64,000 bases of DNA. Source: Lysobacterales bacterium (GTDB lineage: Bacteria > Pseudomonadota > Gammaproteobacteria > Xanthomonadales > Xanthomonadaceae). The notes below the pieces were generated by a model. That model made no database searches. It had not been told where the DNA came from and saw only the letters and a program-made list of their open reading frames with translations. Below, one piece after another: positions 27,141 to 36,577 of this stretch. The stretch's first letter is position 1. Each line of letters starts with the position of its first letter. Where the stretch lies: contig JAGRJY010000108.1 in assembly GCA_020442465.1 (NCBI GenBank), positions 186,001-250,000 of the forward strand. Reading direction: 5' to 3'. The position numbers and the translations under genes are program-made.

Positions 27141-29504
27141 CTAGTCCGCGCGCCACCAGCGCCGACGGGTATCGCGCCAGGACTGCAGTGCCGGCGTTGC
27201 GTCCACCGCGGTTTGCCAACTGAGCATGCCGGTCTCCGCGGTCAGCATCACCCTGGCGCCCGAGTCGCGCAGTCGTGCCACGACGTCGGGATGCGGGTGG
27301 CCGAAGCGATTCTGGAACCCCGCCGACACCACGGCCACGGTCGGCCGAACCGCGTCGATGAAGCGCCGACTCGAGCTCGACCGGCTGCCGTGATGAGCCA
27401 CCAGCAGCAGATCGCTGTCCAGATCGCCGGATTCCCGCAGCAGGCGCTGCTCTACCACCTCGCCGATATCGCCCACCAACAGCGCGCTGTGACGGCCGTT
27501 CGAAATCCGCAGTACGCACGAACTGTCGTTGCCGAGCTCGGGAAAGTGCTCGGGTGGATGCAGCATCTCGATGCGTACGCCGTCCACGGTCAGCGGCTGC
27601 ACACCGGAACAATGCTCCGATGGCACGTCGAAATCATCCCGCAGCGAACGCGGCTCTCCGCTGACCACCCTCCCGGGGCGAAACGCTCGCCATACCGAGC
27701 GTGCGCCGCCCGCGTGGTCGCCATCGGCGTGGCTGATCACCATCACGTCGAGCGAACGAAGCCCCAGTCCGCGCATCGCCGGCACGACGACCTGATCGCC
27801 CATGTCGCCGCCGCTGCGGAACGCCGCGCCGGCGTCGTACAGCAGCTGGAACCCATGGGTCTGCACCAGCACCGCCGTGCCCTGCCCGACATCCAGCACG
27901 CGCAGCCGAAACGCGCCGGGTGCCGGCGCATCGTCCGCGGGCCACAACAACGGCACCAGCAGCAGCACAGCCATCGGTTTGCCCGGCGTGCCGCGCGGGG
28001 CAAGCAGCCAAGCCACGCCGACCAGCACAACGAGCAGCGTGACCACGCCAGGTTCGGGCAAGAACAGCTCGGCATGATCGAGAGCCGCGGCCCGTTCGGC
28101 GACCTGCCACAGCGCGGCCATGCTGCGATCGGCGGCCCAGAGCACGGACTGACCCAGCCACCCCGTCCCCTGCAGCACGGTCGCGGCAAGCGCCAGCGGC
28201 ACGGTCGCCAGGCTCACCCACGGCACCGCCACCAGGTTCAGCACCGGACCGACCAGCGAGGCTTGGCCGAAGAACGAAACGGTCAGGGGGAACAAGCCCA
28301 GCAGCAGCACTCCCTGCGCGCGAACCAGCTGCAGGAACCATCGGCGCGGCGCCTCCGAACCGGCAACAGGCAAACACAGCACCAGCCAGGCGACGCCGAG
28401 AAACGACAACCAGAATCCGGCTCCGAGCATCGCCAGCGGGTCCAGCGCGACGAGGCAGAACGCTGCGAGCAGCAGGACATGCGTCGCCCGCATGCGCCGA
28501 CGGAGGGCGGCCAGCAGACACACCAACGCCAGCATCAGCAAGGCGCGGAGGGTTGGCAATCCGAGTCCTGCCAGCACGGCATACGCGGAACCGGCCAACC
28601 AGGCGCCCAAGGCGGCGCCCTGCACCAACGGGATGCGCGTCGCCAGCGCTGGAACCACGCGATAGATTCCCCGCACCAGCCATGCGGCCAGACCGGCGAT
28701 CAGGCCGACATGCAGACCGGAGATGGCGAGCAGATGCGACAGACCCGTCGCCCGAAGCGTCTCCCAGTCACGATCATCCAATCCGGTGGTATCGCCCACC
28801 GAGAGTCCGCGGAGGAAGCGCGCCGTGGGCACGCCGGACTCGTCGAATCGCCGCGCGACTCCCACGCGCATGCGATCGAGGCGCTGCTGCAAGGCCATCG
28901 ACCACGCAACCGGATGCTCTGCCGGCTCCGCTCGAGTCACGATGCCGGTAGCGACCAGTCCGCGTTGTGCGGCGTAGCGCTCGGCATCGAAGCCGCCCGG
29001 GTTGGCCAAACCCCGCGGCGCCCGCAAGCGTGCGCGGACGGCCCATACGTCACCAGGCATCGTGGTCCAGCCCTCGTCGTAGCGGACGAACCGGATGCGT
29101 TCACCCAACAGGCGCGCGGGCGCCGTGCCGGCGTCCAGCACGCGGGCTTCGAAACGGGTGGATTGCTCGTCGTGGCTGGGCAGCCCGACGACAGCGACGA
29201 CGATCCGGTATTCGCCAGCCTCGTCCGCACGCAACCGCGCGTCGAGATAGCACTGCGCGTGCAGCACGCACAGCGCCGCACCCAGCAACCCCCAGCCAAC
29301 CCCGCGAACGCGCGACCACAGGATCAGCAGGGGGGCGATCAGCAGACAGGCAAGGACGACCCGACTGTCGGGCAGCTCCGGTAGCGCGATGACACTCGCC
29401 GATCCAGCGAGGAATGCCATCAGCGCAAGGCGATCCAGTCGCGTTCGGGCTACAACGCTACCGAGCCCACGCGCGTCCGACTTCCCCTGCGCGACCCCGG
29501 CCAC
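27141..29504 (-). CDS. comEC: DNA internalisation protein ComEC/Rec2
   Basis: A 787-residue membrane protein that passes single-stranded DNA across the inner membrane during natural transformation. Domains: N-terminal DUF4131-type OB region after the first helices (residues about 60-200), the Competence domain (GLSHLLAISGLHVGLIAGLA, about 230-500) and a C-terminal metallo-beta-lactamase domain with VISHADGDHAGG and LVAHHGSRSSSS. It starts four bases after lolD ends. Full length, so the organism may be naturally competent, if pilus and DprA genes are present elsewhere. Confidence 0.95.
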   Translation of the reverse strand: MAGVAQGKSDARGLGSVVARTRLDRLALMAFLAGSASVIALPELPDSRVVLACLLIAPLLILWSRVRGVGWGLLGAALCVLHAQCYLDARLRADEAGEYRIVVAVVGLPSHDEQSTRFEARVLDAGTAPARLLGERIRFVRYDEGWTTMPGDVWAVRARLRAPRGLANPGGFDAERYAAQRGLVATGIVTRAEPAEHPVAWSMALQQRLDRMRVGVARRFDESGVPTARFLRGLSVGDTTGLDDRDWETLRATGLSHLLAISGLHVGLIAGLAAWLVRGIYRVVPALATRIPLVQGAALGAWLAGSAYAVLAGLGLPTLRALLMLALVCLLAALRRRMRATHVLLLAAFCLVALDPLAMLGAGFWLSFLGVAWLVLCLPVAGSEAPRRWFLQLVRAQGVLLLGLFPLTVSFFGQASLVGPVLNLVAVPWVSLATVPLALAATVLQGTGWLGQSVLWAADRSMAALWQVAERAAALDHAELFLPEPGVVTLLVVLVGVAWLLAPRGTPGKPMAVLLLVPLLWPADDAPAPGAFRLRVLDVGQGTAVLVQTHGFQLLYDAGAAFRSGGDMGDQVVVPAMRGLGLRSLDVMVISHADGDHAGGARSVWRAFRPGRVVSGEPRSLRDDFDVPSEHCSGVQPLTVDGVRIEMLHPPEHFPELGNDSSCVLRISNGRHSALLVGDIGEVVEQRLLRESGDLDSDLLLVAHHGSRSSSSRRFIDAVRPTVAVVSAGFQNRFGHPHPDVVARLRDSGARVMLTAETGMLSWQTAVDATPALQSWRDTRRRWWRAD

Positions 29505-29508
29505 GGCG

Positions 29509-30240
29509 TCAGCTGTCGAGCACCCGAAGGCGGCCTTCGAACAGCTCGAGCCTACGATCGAGTCGTGCGGCCAGCTCGCGATCGTGGGTGACCAGCACCA
29601 GTGCGGTACCGATCTCGCGATTGAGTTCCTTCATCAGTTCGAACACTGCCGCGGCGGTCCGCGCGTCGAGGTTGCCCGTGGGCTCGTCGCCGAGCACGCA
29701 GGCCGGGCGCGTGACCAACGCACGTGCCACCGCGCAACGCTGACGTTCGCCGCCGGAGAGTTCGCCAGGCTTGTGCATGAGGCGCTGTTCGAGGCCCACT
29801 CGCCCGAGCAGTTCGGCCGCGCGGGCTTCGGCCTCGGTGCGCCCTGCCCCGGCGATCATCAGCGGCATCATCACGTTCTCGACCGCGGTGAACTCGGGCA
29901 GCAGATGGTGAAACTGGTAGACGAATCCCAGCGCGCGATTGCGCAGCCTGCCCCGATCGGCATCCGACAGCGACGACATGCGCTCGCCGGCGACCCACAC
30001 CTCGCCTGCGCTGGCGCGATCGAGCCCGCCCAGCAGGTGCAGCAGGGTGCTCTTGCCCGCACCCGACGCGCCGACGATCGCGATGGTTTCGCCCGCGCGC
30101 ACTTCCAGCGAGAGTCCTTCGAACACCCGGGTGTTCAAGCCGCCCTCGTTATAGGTTTTCGCCAGTCCTTCGCAGCTCAGCACCACAGTCTGGGCAGGCG
30201 ACGACGCCGATTTCGCCACGGCTCGATCCCCGCTATTCAT
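29509..30240 (-). CDS. lolD: Lipoprotein-releasing ABC transporter ATP-binding protein LolD
   Basis: A 243-residue ATPase powering release of outer-membrane lipoproteins from the inner membrane. It has Walker [16 protein letters not shown], signature [15 protein letters not shown], Walker [13 protein letters not shown] and the H-loop VTHDREL. The ATG (MNSGDRAV) overlaps the permease stop by eight bases; the frame open further upstream lies within the permease gene. It continues with comEC after four bases. Confidence 0.95.
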   Translation of the reverse strand: MNSGDRAVAKSASSPAQTVVLSCEGLAKTYNEGGLNTRVFEGLSLEVRAGETIAIVGASGAGKSTLLHLLGGLDRASAGEVWVAGERMSSLSDADRGRLRNRALGFVYQFHHLLPEFTAVENVMMPLMIAGAGRTEAEARAAELLGRVGLEQRLMHKPGELSGGERQRCAVARALVTRPACVLGDEPTGNLDARTAAAVFELMKELNREIGTALVLVTHDRELAARLDRRLELFEGRLRVLDS

Positions 30241-31477
30241 AGCGCAGGGCCGCTGCAGGGTCGGTACGCGAGGCACGCCAGGCCGGATACAGCGTCGCCA
30301 ACCCGCACAACACGAACGCGACGAGCGCGGTGATGGCGACGTCAGCGCCTCGTAGCATCGTCGGCACACCAGAGATGTAGTAGACGTCGGCTGGCATGAA
30401 CTCGAAGCCGAACATCGATTCCAGTGCCTTGACCACATGCTGCAGGTTCAGCGTCAGCACCACGCCGCCGACCACGCCGATGCCGATGCCGATGACACCG
30501 ATGAGCGCGCCCTGCACCACGAACACGCGCATGACCTGTCCGGGCGTCAACCCGAGCGTGCGCAGGATGGCGATATCGGCCTGTTTGTCTGTCACCAGCA
30601 TGACCAGCGACGAGACCAGGTTGAACGCAGCGACGCCGATGATCAGCGACAGGATGATGAACATCACCGTCTTCTCGGTCTTGATCGCGCGAAAGAAGTT
30701 GCTGTGCTCGCGACTCCAGTCGCGCACCCGATAGAACGATCCCAGCTGGTCGCCGAGGTCGCGTGCGACGTGCCAGGCCTCGAACATGTCGTGCAGCTTG
30801 AGACGAACGCCGCTGACACCGTCGCCCATCCGCAGCAGCCTGCGCGCGTCGTCGATGTGGATCACGGCGAGCCCGAGGTCGTATTCCTGCGCCCCTGCCT
30901 CGAAGATGCCGCTGACGGTGAAGCGCCGCATCTGCGGCATCGCGCCCAGCGCGGTGGTCTTGAACTCGGGCACGAACACAGTGACCTTGTCGCTGACGTC
31001 GACCCCCAGCCACAGCGCCAACTCGCGACCAAGGATGATCTGGAACTGCCCGCTGCGCAGGTCGTCGAGCCGACCGACCACCATCTTGTCGGCCAGCTCC
31101 GACACCTTGGGTTCGAGTGCCGGCTCGACACCGCGAATCATCGCGCCCTGCACCTGCAGGCCCTGCAGCATCGCCTCGCCCTCGACGTACGGCGCAGCGC
31201 CCACCACCCGCGGATCGGCCTCGGCGCGCTCGACGGCGAAGCGCCAGTTGTCGACGGCCTCTCCGGCTCCGCTCACCGTGGCGTGCGACACCATGCCCAG
31301 GATGCGCGTGCGCAGCTCCTGCTCGAACCCGTTCATCACCGAAATGACGGTAATCAGCGCGAGCACGCCGAGCGCGATGCCCAGCATCGATACGGCCGAG
31401 ATGAAGGAGATGAAATGGTTGCGACGCTTGGCGCGCGTGTAACGCAGACCGATCGCGATGGGCAGTGGATGGAACAT
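30233..31477 (-). CDS. lolC: Lipoprotein-releasing ABC transporter permease (LolC/LolE or LolF type)
   Basis: A 414-residue permease with the MacB/FtsX layout: one N-terminal helix ([20 protein letters not shown]), a large periplasmic domain (residues about 50-260) and three C-terminal helices starting [20 protein letters not shown]. The N-terminal [20 protein letters not shown] is typical of LolC/E. Only one permease gene accompanies lolD here. Either the partner is elsewhere or this is a LolF-type homodimer; the sequence alone does not decide. Confidence 0.93.
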   Translation of the reverse strand: MFHPLPIAIGLRYTRAKRRNHFISFISAVSMLGIALGVLALITVISVMNGFEQELRTRILGMVSHATVSGAGEAVDNWRFAVERAEADPRVVGAAPYVEGEAMLQGLQVQGAMIRGVEPALEPKVSELADKMVVGRLDDLRSGQFQIILGRELALWLGVDVSDKVTVFVPEFKTTALGAMPQMRRFTVSGIFEAGAQEYDLGLAVIHIDDARRLLRMGDGVSGVRLKLHDMFEAWHVARDLGDQLGSFYRVRDWSREHSNFFRAIKTEKTVMFIILSLIIGVAAFNLVSSLVMLVTDKQADIAILRTLGLTPGQVMRVFVVQGALIGVIGIGIGVVGGVVLTLNLQHVVKALESMFGFEFMPADVYYISGVPTMLRGADVAITALVAFVLCGLATLYPAWRASRTDPAAALRYE

Positions 31478-31503
31478 GTCGAGTCCTGTCGAGCGCGCGA
31501 AGC

Positions 31504-31905
31504 TTACACGCTCGCAGCCGGCGCGCGGGCCAGTTCGCGGCAATGCAGGCTGAACAGGCGTCGATCTGCTTCAGGCCAGAACGCAATCAACGCGACGACG
31601 CGTCGACGACCGACCTTCATGACGCGGAGCGGGCCCCAGGCGCACACCGATTCGACGTCACTGCCCTTGCCGTCCCCCCAGCGCACGCAAAGCACACCCT
31701 GATCGATCAGCAGGGCGTGCGGCGCGAGCGCCGAGCGAGCGGACACGACCGACCACGTCGCGGCGGCCAAGCCGACCGACCCCGACCACAAAGCAGGCAG
31801 ATCGCTCGCCCACAGCGCCCACGTGGCGATCACGGCCAGGGAGCCGAGCACGCCGGCCCAGAGCCGCGACTGACCCTCACGGCGGAAGCTGACGGATCCG
31901 CTCAA
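31504..31905 (-). CDS. YgfX/CptA-like membrane protein
   Basis: A 133-residue protein with two adjacent hydrophobic segments ([19 protein letters not shown] and a second at about residues 40-57) and a basic C-terminal part. Size, two-helix topology and position directly after sdhE match YgfX of the ygfY(sdhE)-ygfX pair, the reported CptA toxin-like protein, although identity must be low. Two consecutive TTG codons could start it; the second is chosen because AGGAG then has a six-base spacing. It overlaps sdhE by about 29 bases and precedes lolC by 26. Confidence 0.7.
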   Translation of the reverse strand: MSGSVSFRREGQSRLWAGVLGSLAVIATWALWASDLPALWSGSVGLAAATWSVVSARSALAPHALLIDQGVLCVRWGDGKGSDVESVCAWGPLRVMKVGRRRVVALIAFWPEADRRLFSLHCRELARAPAASV

Positions 31906-32137
31906 CAAGGGCTCCTACAGCATTCTCGGGCACCGGCTCGCGACCCATGAACCAGCGCCAGAGCTGGTCGTCTTCCATGGCCAGCACCGCGTCGAACGTG
32001 GCGCGCTCTTCGGGCGAGGCATCGAGCCAGTGTCGATCGAGGTAACGCAGCATCAGCTGATCCAGCTCGCGCATGCCGCGTCGGCAGCGCCAGCGCAGGC
32101 GGGACAGCTCCGCAGCATCGCCGGGCACGTCGATCAC
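31877..32137 (-). CDS. sdhE: FAD assembly factor SdhE
   Basis: An 86-residue helical protein that promotes covalent FAD attachment to SdhA. The RGxxE motif is present (RRGMRELD), and the body ([20 protein letters not shown], then [19 protein letters not shown]) is typical. The GTG that overlaps the preceding stop (GTGA) gives the normal family length; a GTG ten codons upstream is possible but would overlap the previous gene by 34 bases. It is near the end of the sdh operon, as expected for its role. Confidence 0.94.
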   Translation of the reverse strand: MIDVPGDAAELSRLRWRCRRGMRELDQLMLRYLDRHWLDASPEERATFDAVLAMEDDQLWRWFMGREPVPENAVGALVERIRQLPP

Positions 32138-32775
32138 CAGCGAGATGCCCGATTGAACCACTGCCACGCCCGGTCGGAGACGCGACCTGTCAGGGCCACG
32201 CCGCTGAACATCCAGACCATGATCAAGCAGAGGACGATGACCCCTGCATCCTCAAGCATGCCCCAACCCGGTGCCCATGCACCCTGCCACCAGCTCCTTA
32301 GCTGCGCACCCGCGGCCAAGGCTCCCAGCGCCACGAACAGGCCGGCTGCGATCCGGAACGGCCATCGCGCATGGGGCGCAACAGCCTGATCGAGTCCCGG
32401 CAGATCGGCCTGATCTGCTTCCTGTGCGGCAGCTCGCGCTCCATCGTCTGGATGCTGCGGCACCTCGTTGCCCATCGAAGACCACCACAGCTTCCACAGC
32501 CGATCCGGCACGCGTCCGGTGAAAGCAACCCAGGCAAAGACAACAGTGAAGAACAGACTGGTTAGCGCCGAACCGAGGTCACCGAACGCATCCCAGAATC
32601 CCTTGGAGTCTCCGGCAAGCGCGTCGCGCGTGACGCCGTAGCCGACGAGCACGGCGCAGCACAGAAAGACCATCGCGAGCAGCCGGAACGGCCAGCGTGC
32701 CGCCGGCTGGTAGAACGCGGTCGGAAGCGGGAGCGTGTCGCGCCCCGTCGTGCCCTCGCCCCGCTCAGACGCCAC
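32134..32775 (-). CDS. Internally duplicated four-helix membrane protein in the sdh operon
   Basis: A 213-residue protein of no family I recognise. It consists of two copies of one unit, each a pair of hydrophobic helices: ARWPFR at residues 26-31 and again at 136-141, TGRVPDR at 86-92 and TGRVSDR at 196-202. Both anchors are exactly 110 residues apart. A polar linker (about 100-134) joins them. The start overlaps the sdhB end by 11 bases and the stop overlaps the sdhE start (GTGA), so it is translated as part of the succinate dehydrogenase operon. A role in assembly or insertion of the complex is suggested only by position. Confidence 0.75.
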   Translation of the reverse strand: MASERGEGTTGRDTLPLPTAFYQPAARWPFRLLAMVFLCCAVLVGYGVTRDALAGDSKGFWDAFGDLGSALTSLFFTVVFAWVAFTGRVPDRLWKLWWSSMGNEVPQHPDDGARAAAQEADQADLPGLDQAVAPHARWPFRIAAGLFVALGALAAGAQLRSWWQGAWAPGWGMLEDAGVIVLCLIMVWMFSGVALTGRVSDRAWQWFNRASRW

Positions 32776-33553
32776 GGCGCTCCAGCATCAGCTTCTTGAT
32801 CTCGCCGATCGCCTTGGCAGGGTTCAGTCCCTTCGGGCAGGTGCGCGCACAATTCATGATGGTGTGGCAGCGATACAGGCGGAATGGATCTTCGAGGTCG
32901 TCCAGACGGCTGCCGGTGTCTTCGTCGCGGGAATCCACGATCCAGCGGTAGGCCTGCAGCAGGATGGCCGGGCCCAGATAGCGGTCGCCATTCCACCAGT
33001 AGCTCGGGCAGCTGGTCGAGCAGCAGGCGCAGAGGATGCATTCGTACAGGCCGTCGAGCTTCTTGCGATCCTCCGGCGACTGCAGGCGCTCACGGTCCGG
33101 CGGCGCGGCGCTCTGCGTACGCAGCCACGGGCGGATCGAGGCGTATTGCGCGTAGAAGTGGGTGAGATCGGGAACCAGGTCCTTCACCACGTCCATGTGC
33201 GGCAGCGGGTAGATCGGCACCGATCCGCCGCGGCAATCGTCGATCGCCTTCGTGCAAGCCAGCGTGTTGGTGCCGTCGATGTTCATCGCGCAGCTGCCGC
33301 AAATGCCCTCACGACAGGAGCGGCGGAAGGTCAAGGTCGGATCGATCTCGTTCTTGATCTTGATCAGCGCGTCGAGAACCATCGGGCCGCAGCTGCCCAT
33401 GTCGACTTCGTAGGTATCGACCCGCGGGTTCTGGCCATCGTCGGGGTTCCAACGATACACCTTGAACGTGCGCACCTTGCCCTTGGCATCCTTCGCCGGG
33501 AAGTGCTTGCCCTTCTGGACCTTCGAGTTCTTAGGAAGCGTGAATTCGGCCAT
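32765..33553 (-). CDS. sdhB: Succinate dehydrogenase iron-sulfur subunit
   Basis: A 262-residue subunit carrying three iron-sulfur clusters that pass electrons from FAD to quinone. The 2Fe-2S ligands lie in [14 protein letters not shown]; the 4Fe-4S and 3Fe-4S ligands lie in [12 protein letters not shown] and [17 protein letters not shown]. Length is normal. It lies 95 bases downstream of sdhA and overlaps the next gene by 11 bases. Confidence 0.97.
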   Translation of the reverse strand: MAEFTLPKNSKVQKGKHFPAKDAKGKVRTFKVYRWNPDDGQNPRVDTYEVDMGSCGPMVLDALIKIKNEIDPTLTFRRSCREGICGSCAMNIDGTNTLACTKAIDDCRGGSVPIYPLPHMDVVKDLVPDLTHFYAQYASIRPWLRTQSAAPPDRERLQSPEDRKKLDGLYECILCACCSTSCPSYWWNGDRYLGPAILLQAYRWIVDSRDEDTGSRLDDLEDPFRLYRCHTIMNCARTCPKGLNPAKAIGEIKKLMLERRGV

Positions 33554-33648
33554 GGTTGAAACCCGGGGTTAAGTAGTGACGAAAACGGTGATCGTGCGCG
33601 ACAACGCCCAGGCTCGTGCGCTTGCCGCGACGAGCCCCCAACCCATCC

Positions 33649-35436
33649 TCAGTACGTCCTCGCCTTCGGCGGCACGACATCCACGTCCTTGGTCAAGGTG
33701 TACATGTGCACCGGACGATAGTCGATCGTCGTGGTTCCCTGCTCGTCGATCCAGCACAGCGTGTGCTTGTGCCAGTCGGCATCGTTGCGGTCGGGGAAAT
33801 CCTCGTGCGCATGCGCGCCGCGGGACTCCTTGCGGTTGTCCGCCGACACCAGCGTCACCACCGCCTGCGACAGCAGATTCTGCAGCTCGAGGGTTTCGAT
33901 CAGGTCCGAATTCCAGATCATCGAACGATCGCTGATACCGATGTCCTCGAATCCGGCGTGGATCTTGCGGATCTTCTCCGCACCTTCCGACAGCGACTCG
34001 CTAGTGCGGAACACCGCAGCGTGATTCTGCATGCAGCGCTGCATCTGGTTGCGAAGCTCGGCCGTCGGCGTGCCGCCCTTGGCATTGCGCACCTTGTCGA
34101 GGTTGGCCAGCGCCTTGTCGCAGGCCGAGGCCGGCAGCGGCTTGTGCGCGGCCTTGGGCGTGATCGTCTCGGCGCAGCGGTTGGCCACCGCACGCCCGAA
34201 CACCACCAGGTCGAGCAGCGAGTTGGACCCGAGTCGGTTGGCGCCGTGCACCGACACGCAGGCCGCTTCGCCGATCGCGTACAGGCCGGGCACCACGGTG
34301 TCGGGATTGCCGTTCTTCAGCGTCACCACCTCGCCGTGGTAGTTGGTCTGCAGACCACCCATGTTGTAGTGCACCGTCGGCAGCACGGGGATCGGCTGCT
34401 TGGTGACATCCACACCGGCAAAGATCTTGGCCGTCTCGGCAATGCCGGGCAGCTTCTCGTGGATGACCTCGGGACCGAGGTGCATCAGGTTGAGATGGAT
34501 GTGATCGCTCTCGGCGCCGACGCCGCGGCCCTCGCGAATCTCGACCGTCATCGAGCGGCTGACCACGTCGCGCGACGCCAGATCCTTGGCGTTGGGCGCA
34601 TAGCGCTCCATGAAGCGTTCGCCCTTCGAGTTGGTCAGATAGCCACCCTCGCCACGCACGCCTTCGGTGATCAGACAGCCGGCACCGTAGATACCGGTCG
34701 GATGGAACTGGACGAATTCCATGTCCTGCATCGGCAATCCCGCGCGCAGCGCCATGCCGCCGCCATCGCCGGTGCAGGTGTGCGCCGAGGTGGCGCTGAA
34801 ATACGCGCGACCGTAGCCGCCGGTCGCCAGCACGACGCCCTGGGCACGGAACAGGTGCAACTCACCACTGGCCATGTCGACGGCGAGCACGCCGCGGCAA
34901 GCGCCTTCCTCGTCCATGATCAGGTCGAGCGCGAAGTACTCGATGAAAAACCGCGCATCGTGTGCCAGCGACTGCTGGTAGAGCGTGTGCAGGATGGCAT
35001 GACCGGTGCGGTCGGCCGCGGCGCAGGTGCGCTGCGCGGTGCCTTTGCCGTAGTGCGTGGTCATGCCGCCGAACGGACGCTGGTAGATCTTGCCGTCTTC
35101 CGTGCGCGAGAACGGCACGCCGTAGTGTTCGAGCTCGATGATCGCGGGTATCGCTTCGCGACACATGTACTCGATGGCGTCCTGGTCGCCGAGCCAGTCG
35201 GAACCCTTGATGGTGTCGTAGAAGTGGAATCGCCAGTCGTCTTCACCCATGTTCCCGAGCGCAGCGGACACGCCGCCCTGGGCGGCCACGGTGTGCGAAC
35301 GGGTCGGGAAAACCTTGGTGATGCAGGCAGTGTTGAGGCCCTTGGCGGCCAGGCCGAACGTGGCACGCAGCCCGGCGCCGCCGGCGCCGACCACCACCAT
35401 GTCGTACTTGTGTTCCGTGATCTTGTATGCGGACAT
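33649..35436 (-). CDS. sdhA: Succinate dehydrogenase flavoprotein subunit
   Basis: A 595-residue catalytic subunit oxidising succinate to fumarate. It has the FAD-binding start [20 protein letters not shown], the covalent-FAD histidine in [13 protein letters not shown], and active-site residues in [20 protein letters not shown] and [11 protein letters not shown]. The ATG ([12 protein letters not shown]) is preferred to an upstream start that would add 14 residues overlapping the intergenic space to sdhD. FAD attachment is presumably helped by the sdhE and DUF1674 products of the same region. Confidence 0.97.
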   Translation of the reverse strand: MSAYKITEHKYDMVVVGAGGAGLRATFGLAAKGLNTACITKVFPTRSHTVAAQGGVSAALGNMGEDDWRFHFYDTIKGSDWLGDQDAIEYMCREAIPAIIELEHYGVPFSRTEDGKIYQRPFGGMTTHYGKGTAQRTCAAADRTGHAILHTLYQQSLAHDARFFIEYFALDLIMDEEGACRGVLAVDMASGELHLFRAQGVVLATGGYGRAYFSATSAHTCTGDGGGMALRAGLPMQDMEFVQFHPTGIYGAGCLITEGVRGEGGYLTNSKGERFMERYAPNAKDLASRDVVSRSMTVEIREGRGVGAESDHIHLNLMHLGPEVIHEKLPGIAETAKIFAGVDVTKQPIPVLPTVHYNMGGLQTNYHGEVVTLKNGNPDTVVPGLYAIGEAACVSVHGANRLGSNSLLDLVVFGRAVANRCAETITPKAAHKPLPASACDKALANLDKVRNAKGGTPTAELRNQMQRCMQNHAAVFRTSESLSEGAEKIRKIHAGFEDIGISDRSMIWNSDLIETLELQNLLSQAVVTLVSADNRKESRGAHAHEDFPDRNDADWHKHTLCWIDEQGTTTIDYRPVHMYTLTKDVDVVPPKARTY

Positions 35437-35446
35437 GATTCTTCGC

Positions 35447-35833
35447 TTATCCGGTGAAGGCCATGCGACCGATCGCAATCAGTCCGGCGAGCGTGGCGAA
35501 GCCGTAGAGGAACTGGATCGCGATCTGCAGCGTCACTTCCAGCCATTTCACGTGGATATAGTCCTCGACGACGACCTGCAGCCCGAGGCGGGCGTGCCAG
35601 CATGCCGCGACGACGAACATTCCCATCAGTGTCGCGTTCCTCGGTGTACCGATCGCGGCGACAAGATCTTCCCGGCTCATGCCGATATGGGTCACGAGGA
35701 AGTAGATGAACCAGGGCGAGAGCAGCATCAGCATCACTGCGGTGGTGCGCTGAACCCACCAGTGATGGGTGCCCGACTTGGCGGACCCCAGCCCACGGAC
35801 ATTCGCCAACGGATCGCGCAGATGCGTGCTCAT
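35447..35833 (-). CDS. sdhD: Succinate dehydrogenase membrane anchor subunit SdhD
   Basis: A 128-residue membrane subunit with three helices. The haem b and quinone-site motif [18 protein letters not shown] is intact. It begins [20 protein letters not shown], and [17 protein letters not shown] leads into the first helix. The ATG overlaps the sdhC stop (ATGA), and sdhA follows 10 bases on. Confidence 0.94.
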   Translation of the reverse strand: MSTHLRDPLANVRGLGSAKSGTHHWWVQRTTAVMLMLLSPWFIYFLVTHIGMSREDLVAAIGTPRNATLMGMFVVAACWHARLGLQVVVEDYIHVKWLEVTLQIAIQFLYGFATLAGLIAIGRMAFTG

Positions 35834-36231
35834 GCGCCGCCTCCCTTGCCCATCAGCGCGAAGAAGATGACGCCGGTGATGACCAAGGCCAGCACGATCA
35901 CGGTCCACCCGGTCGCATAGAGCTTGGGAATCTCGTAGCCGTATCCGACATCCCACAGCAGGTGCCGGATTCCGTTGAGAAAGTGGTAGACCAGACAGGC
36001 GCAGAAGCCCAGCAAGGCGACCTGCATCGGCAACCCGGTCGCCAGCCCGATCACGCCCTCGAACAGTCCGAGCCCGCCGGTCAGAACGAGAAGCCAGGCC
36101 ACCAGCACCAAGGTGCCCGCGGCAAGCGCCACGCCGGTCGCCCGGTGCAGGATCGACATCACCATGGTGATCTGCCAGCGATACACCTGAAGATGCGGAG
36201 ACAAAGGTCGCTTTCGTGGAGTGCTTGTCAC
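35830..36231 (-). CDS. sdhC: Succinate dehydrogenase cytochrome b556 subunit
   Basis: A 133-residue membrane subunit. It begins RPLSPHLQVYRWQITMVMSI with the ubiquinone-site serine and arginine in SILHRATGVAL, and carries the haem-ligand region YHFLNGIRHLLWDVGYG. Three helices are visible. It is the first structural gene of the sdhC-D-A-B order, and its product forms the anchor with SdhD. Confidence 0.95.
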   Translation of the reverse strand: MTSTPRKRPLSPHLQVYRWQITMVMSILHRATGVALAAGTLVLVAWLLVLTGGLGLFEGVIGLATGLPMQVALLGFCACLVYHFLNGIRHLLWDVGYGYEIPKLYATGWTVIVLALVITGVIFFALMGKGGGA

Positions 36232-36345
36232 GGTCTCACTCTCGGCTCGTTGGCTTGAATGGATGGGCCGCAGGATCGGCCGCCTCGGCCATCCGACCCA
36301 CTCCCCCGTGGTCGACCCGCAGGGCCGACCGTCGTGGCGCCTGCA

Positions 36346-36534
36346 TCAGAAATCGATGCAGCGTCCGTTTTTCTCCCAGTCGCCGAATCGCGTCGGTTCG
36401 GGCCCCTCCCGACCGCCGTACTCGCGCGGCTGGACTGCTCCCGCATCCGGCTCGCGTCCAGTCCCCTCGTCCTGCGCAGAAATGTCGGACTCGTTGGGCG
36501 CGTCTTCGTGCCCCGGGTTGGCTTGTCCTATCAT
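36346..36534 (-). CDS. DUF1674/SDHAF4-like succinate dehydrogenase assembly protein
   Basis: A 62-residue protein. The C-terminus GGREGPEPTRFGDWEKNGRC then IDF is the conserved DUF1674 signature; eukaryotic members (SDHAF4) bind flavinated SdhA and protect it before joining SdhB. The N-terminal half is acidic and probably disordered. The start is the ATG after AGGAG; a longer frame adds 18 residues with no conservation. It lies 114 bases upstream of sdhC on the same strand, which supports the assembly role. It is easily missed because of its size. Confidence 0.88.
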   Translation of the reverse strand: MIGQANPGHEDAPNESDISAQDEGTGREPDAGAVQPREYGGREGPEPTRFGDWEKNGRCIDF

Positions 36535-36577
36535 TTCCGACTCCTGACAAAGCCAGCAGAGGTTAATACGCCCCCCC

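Noticed and set aside
26994..29384. A 796-codon open frame on the plus strand opposite comEC
   Set aside because: Very rich in Gln, His and Arg, no domain, and antisense to a full-length ComEC.
33616..35457. A 613-codon plus-strand frame opposite sdhA
   Set aside because: Antisense to sdhA; low-complexity His/Arg/Val-rich composition.
36236..36550. Overlapping frames on both strands ahead of sdhC
   Set aside because: Only the frame with the DUF1674 signature has a proper ribosome binding site and family match; the others are shadows.
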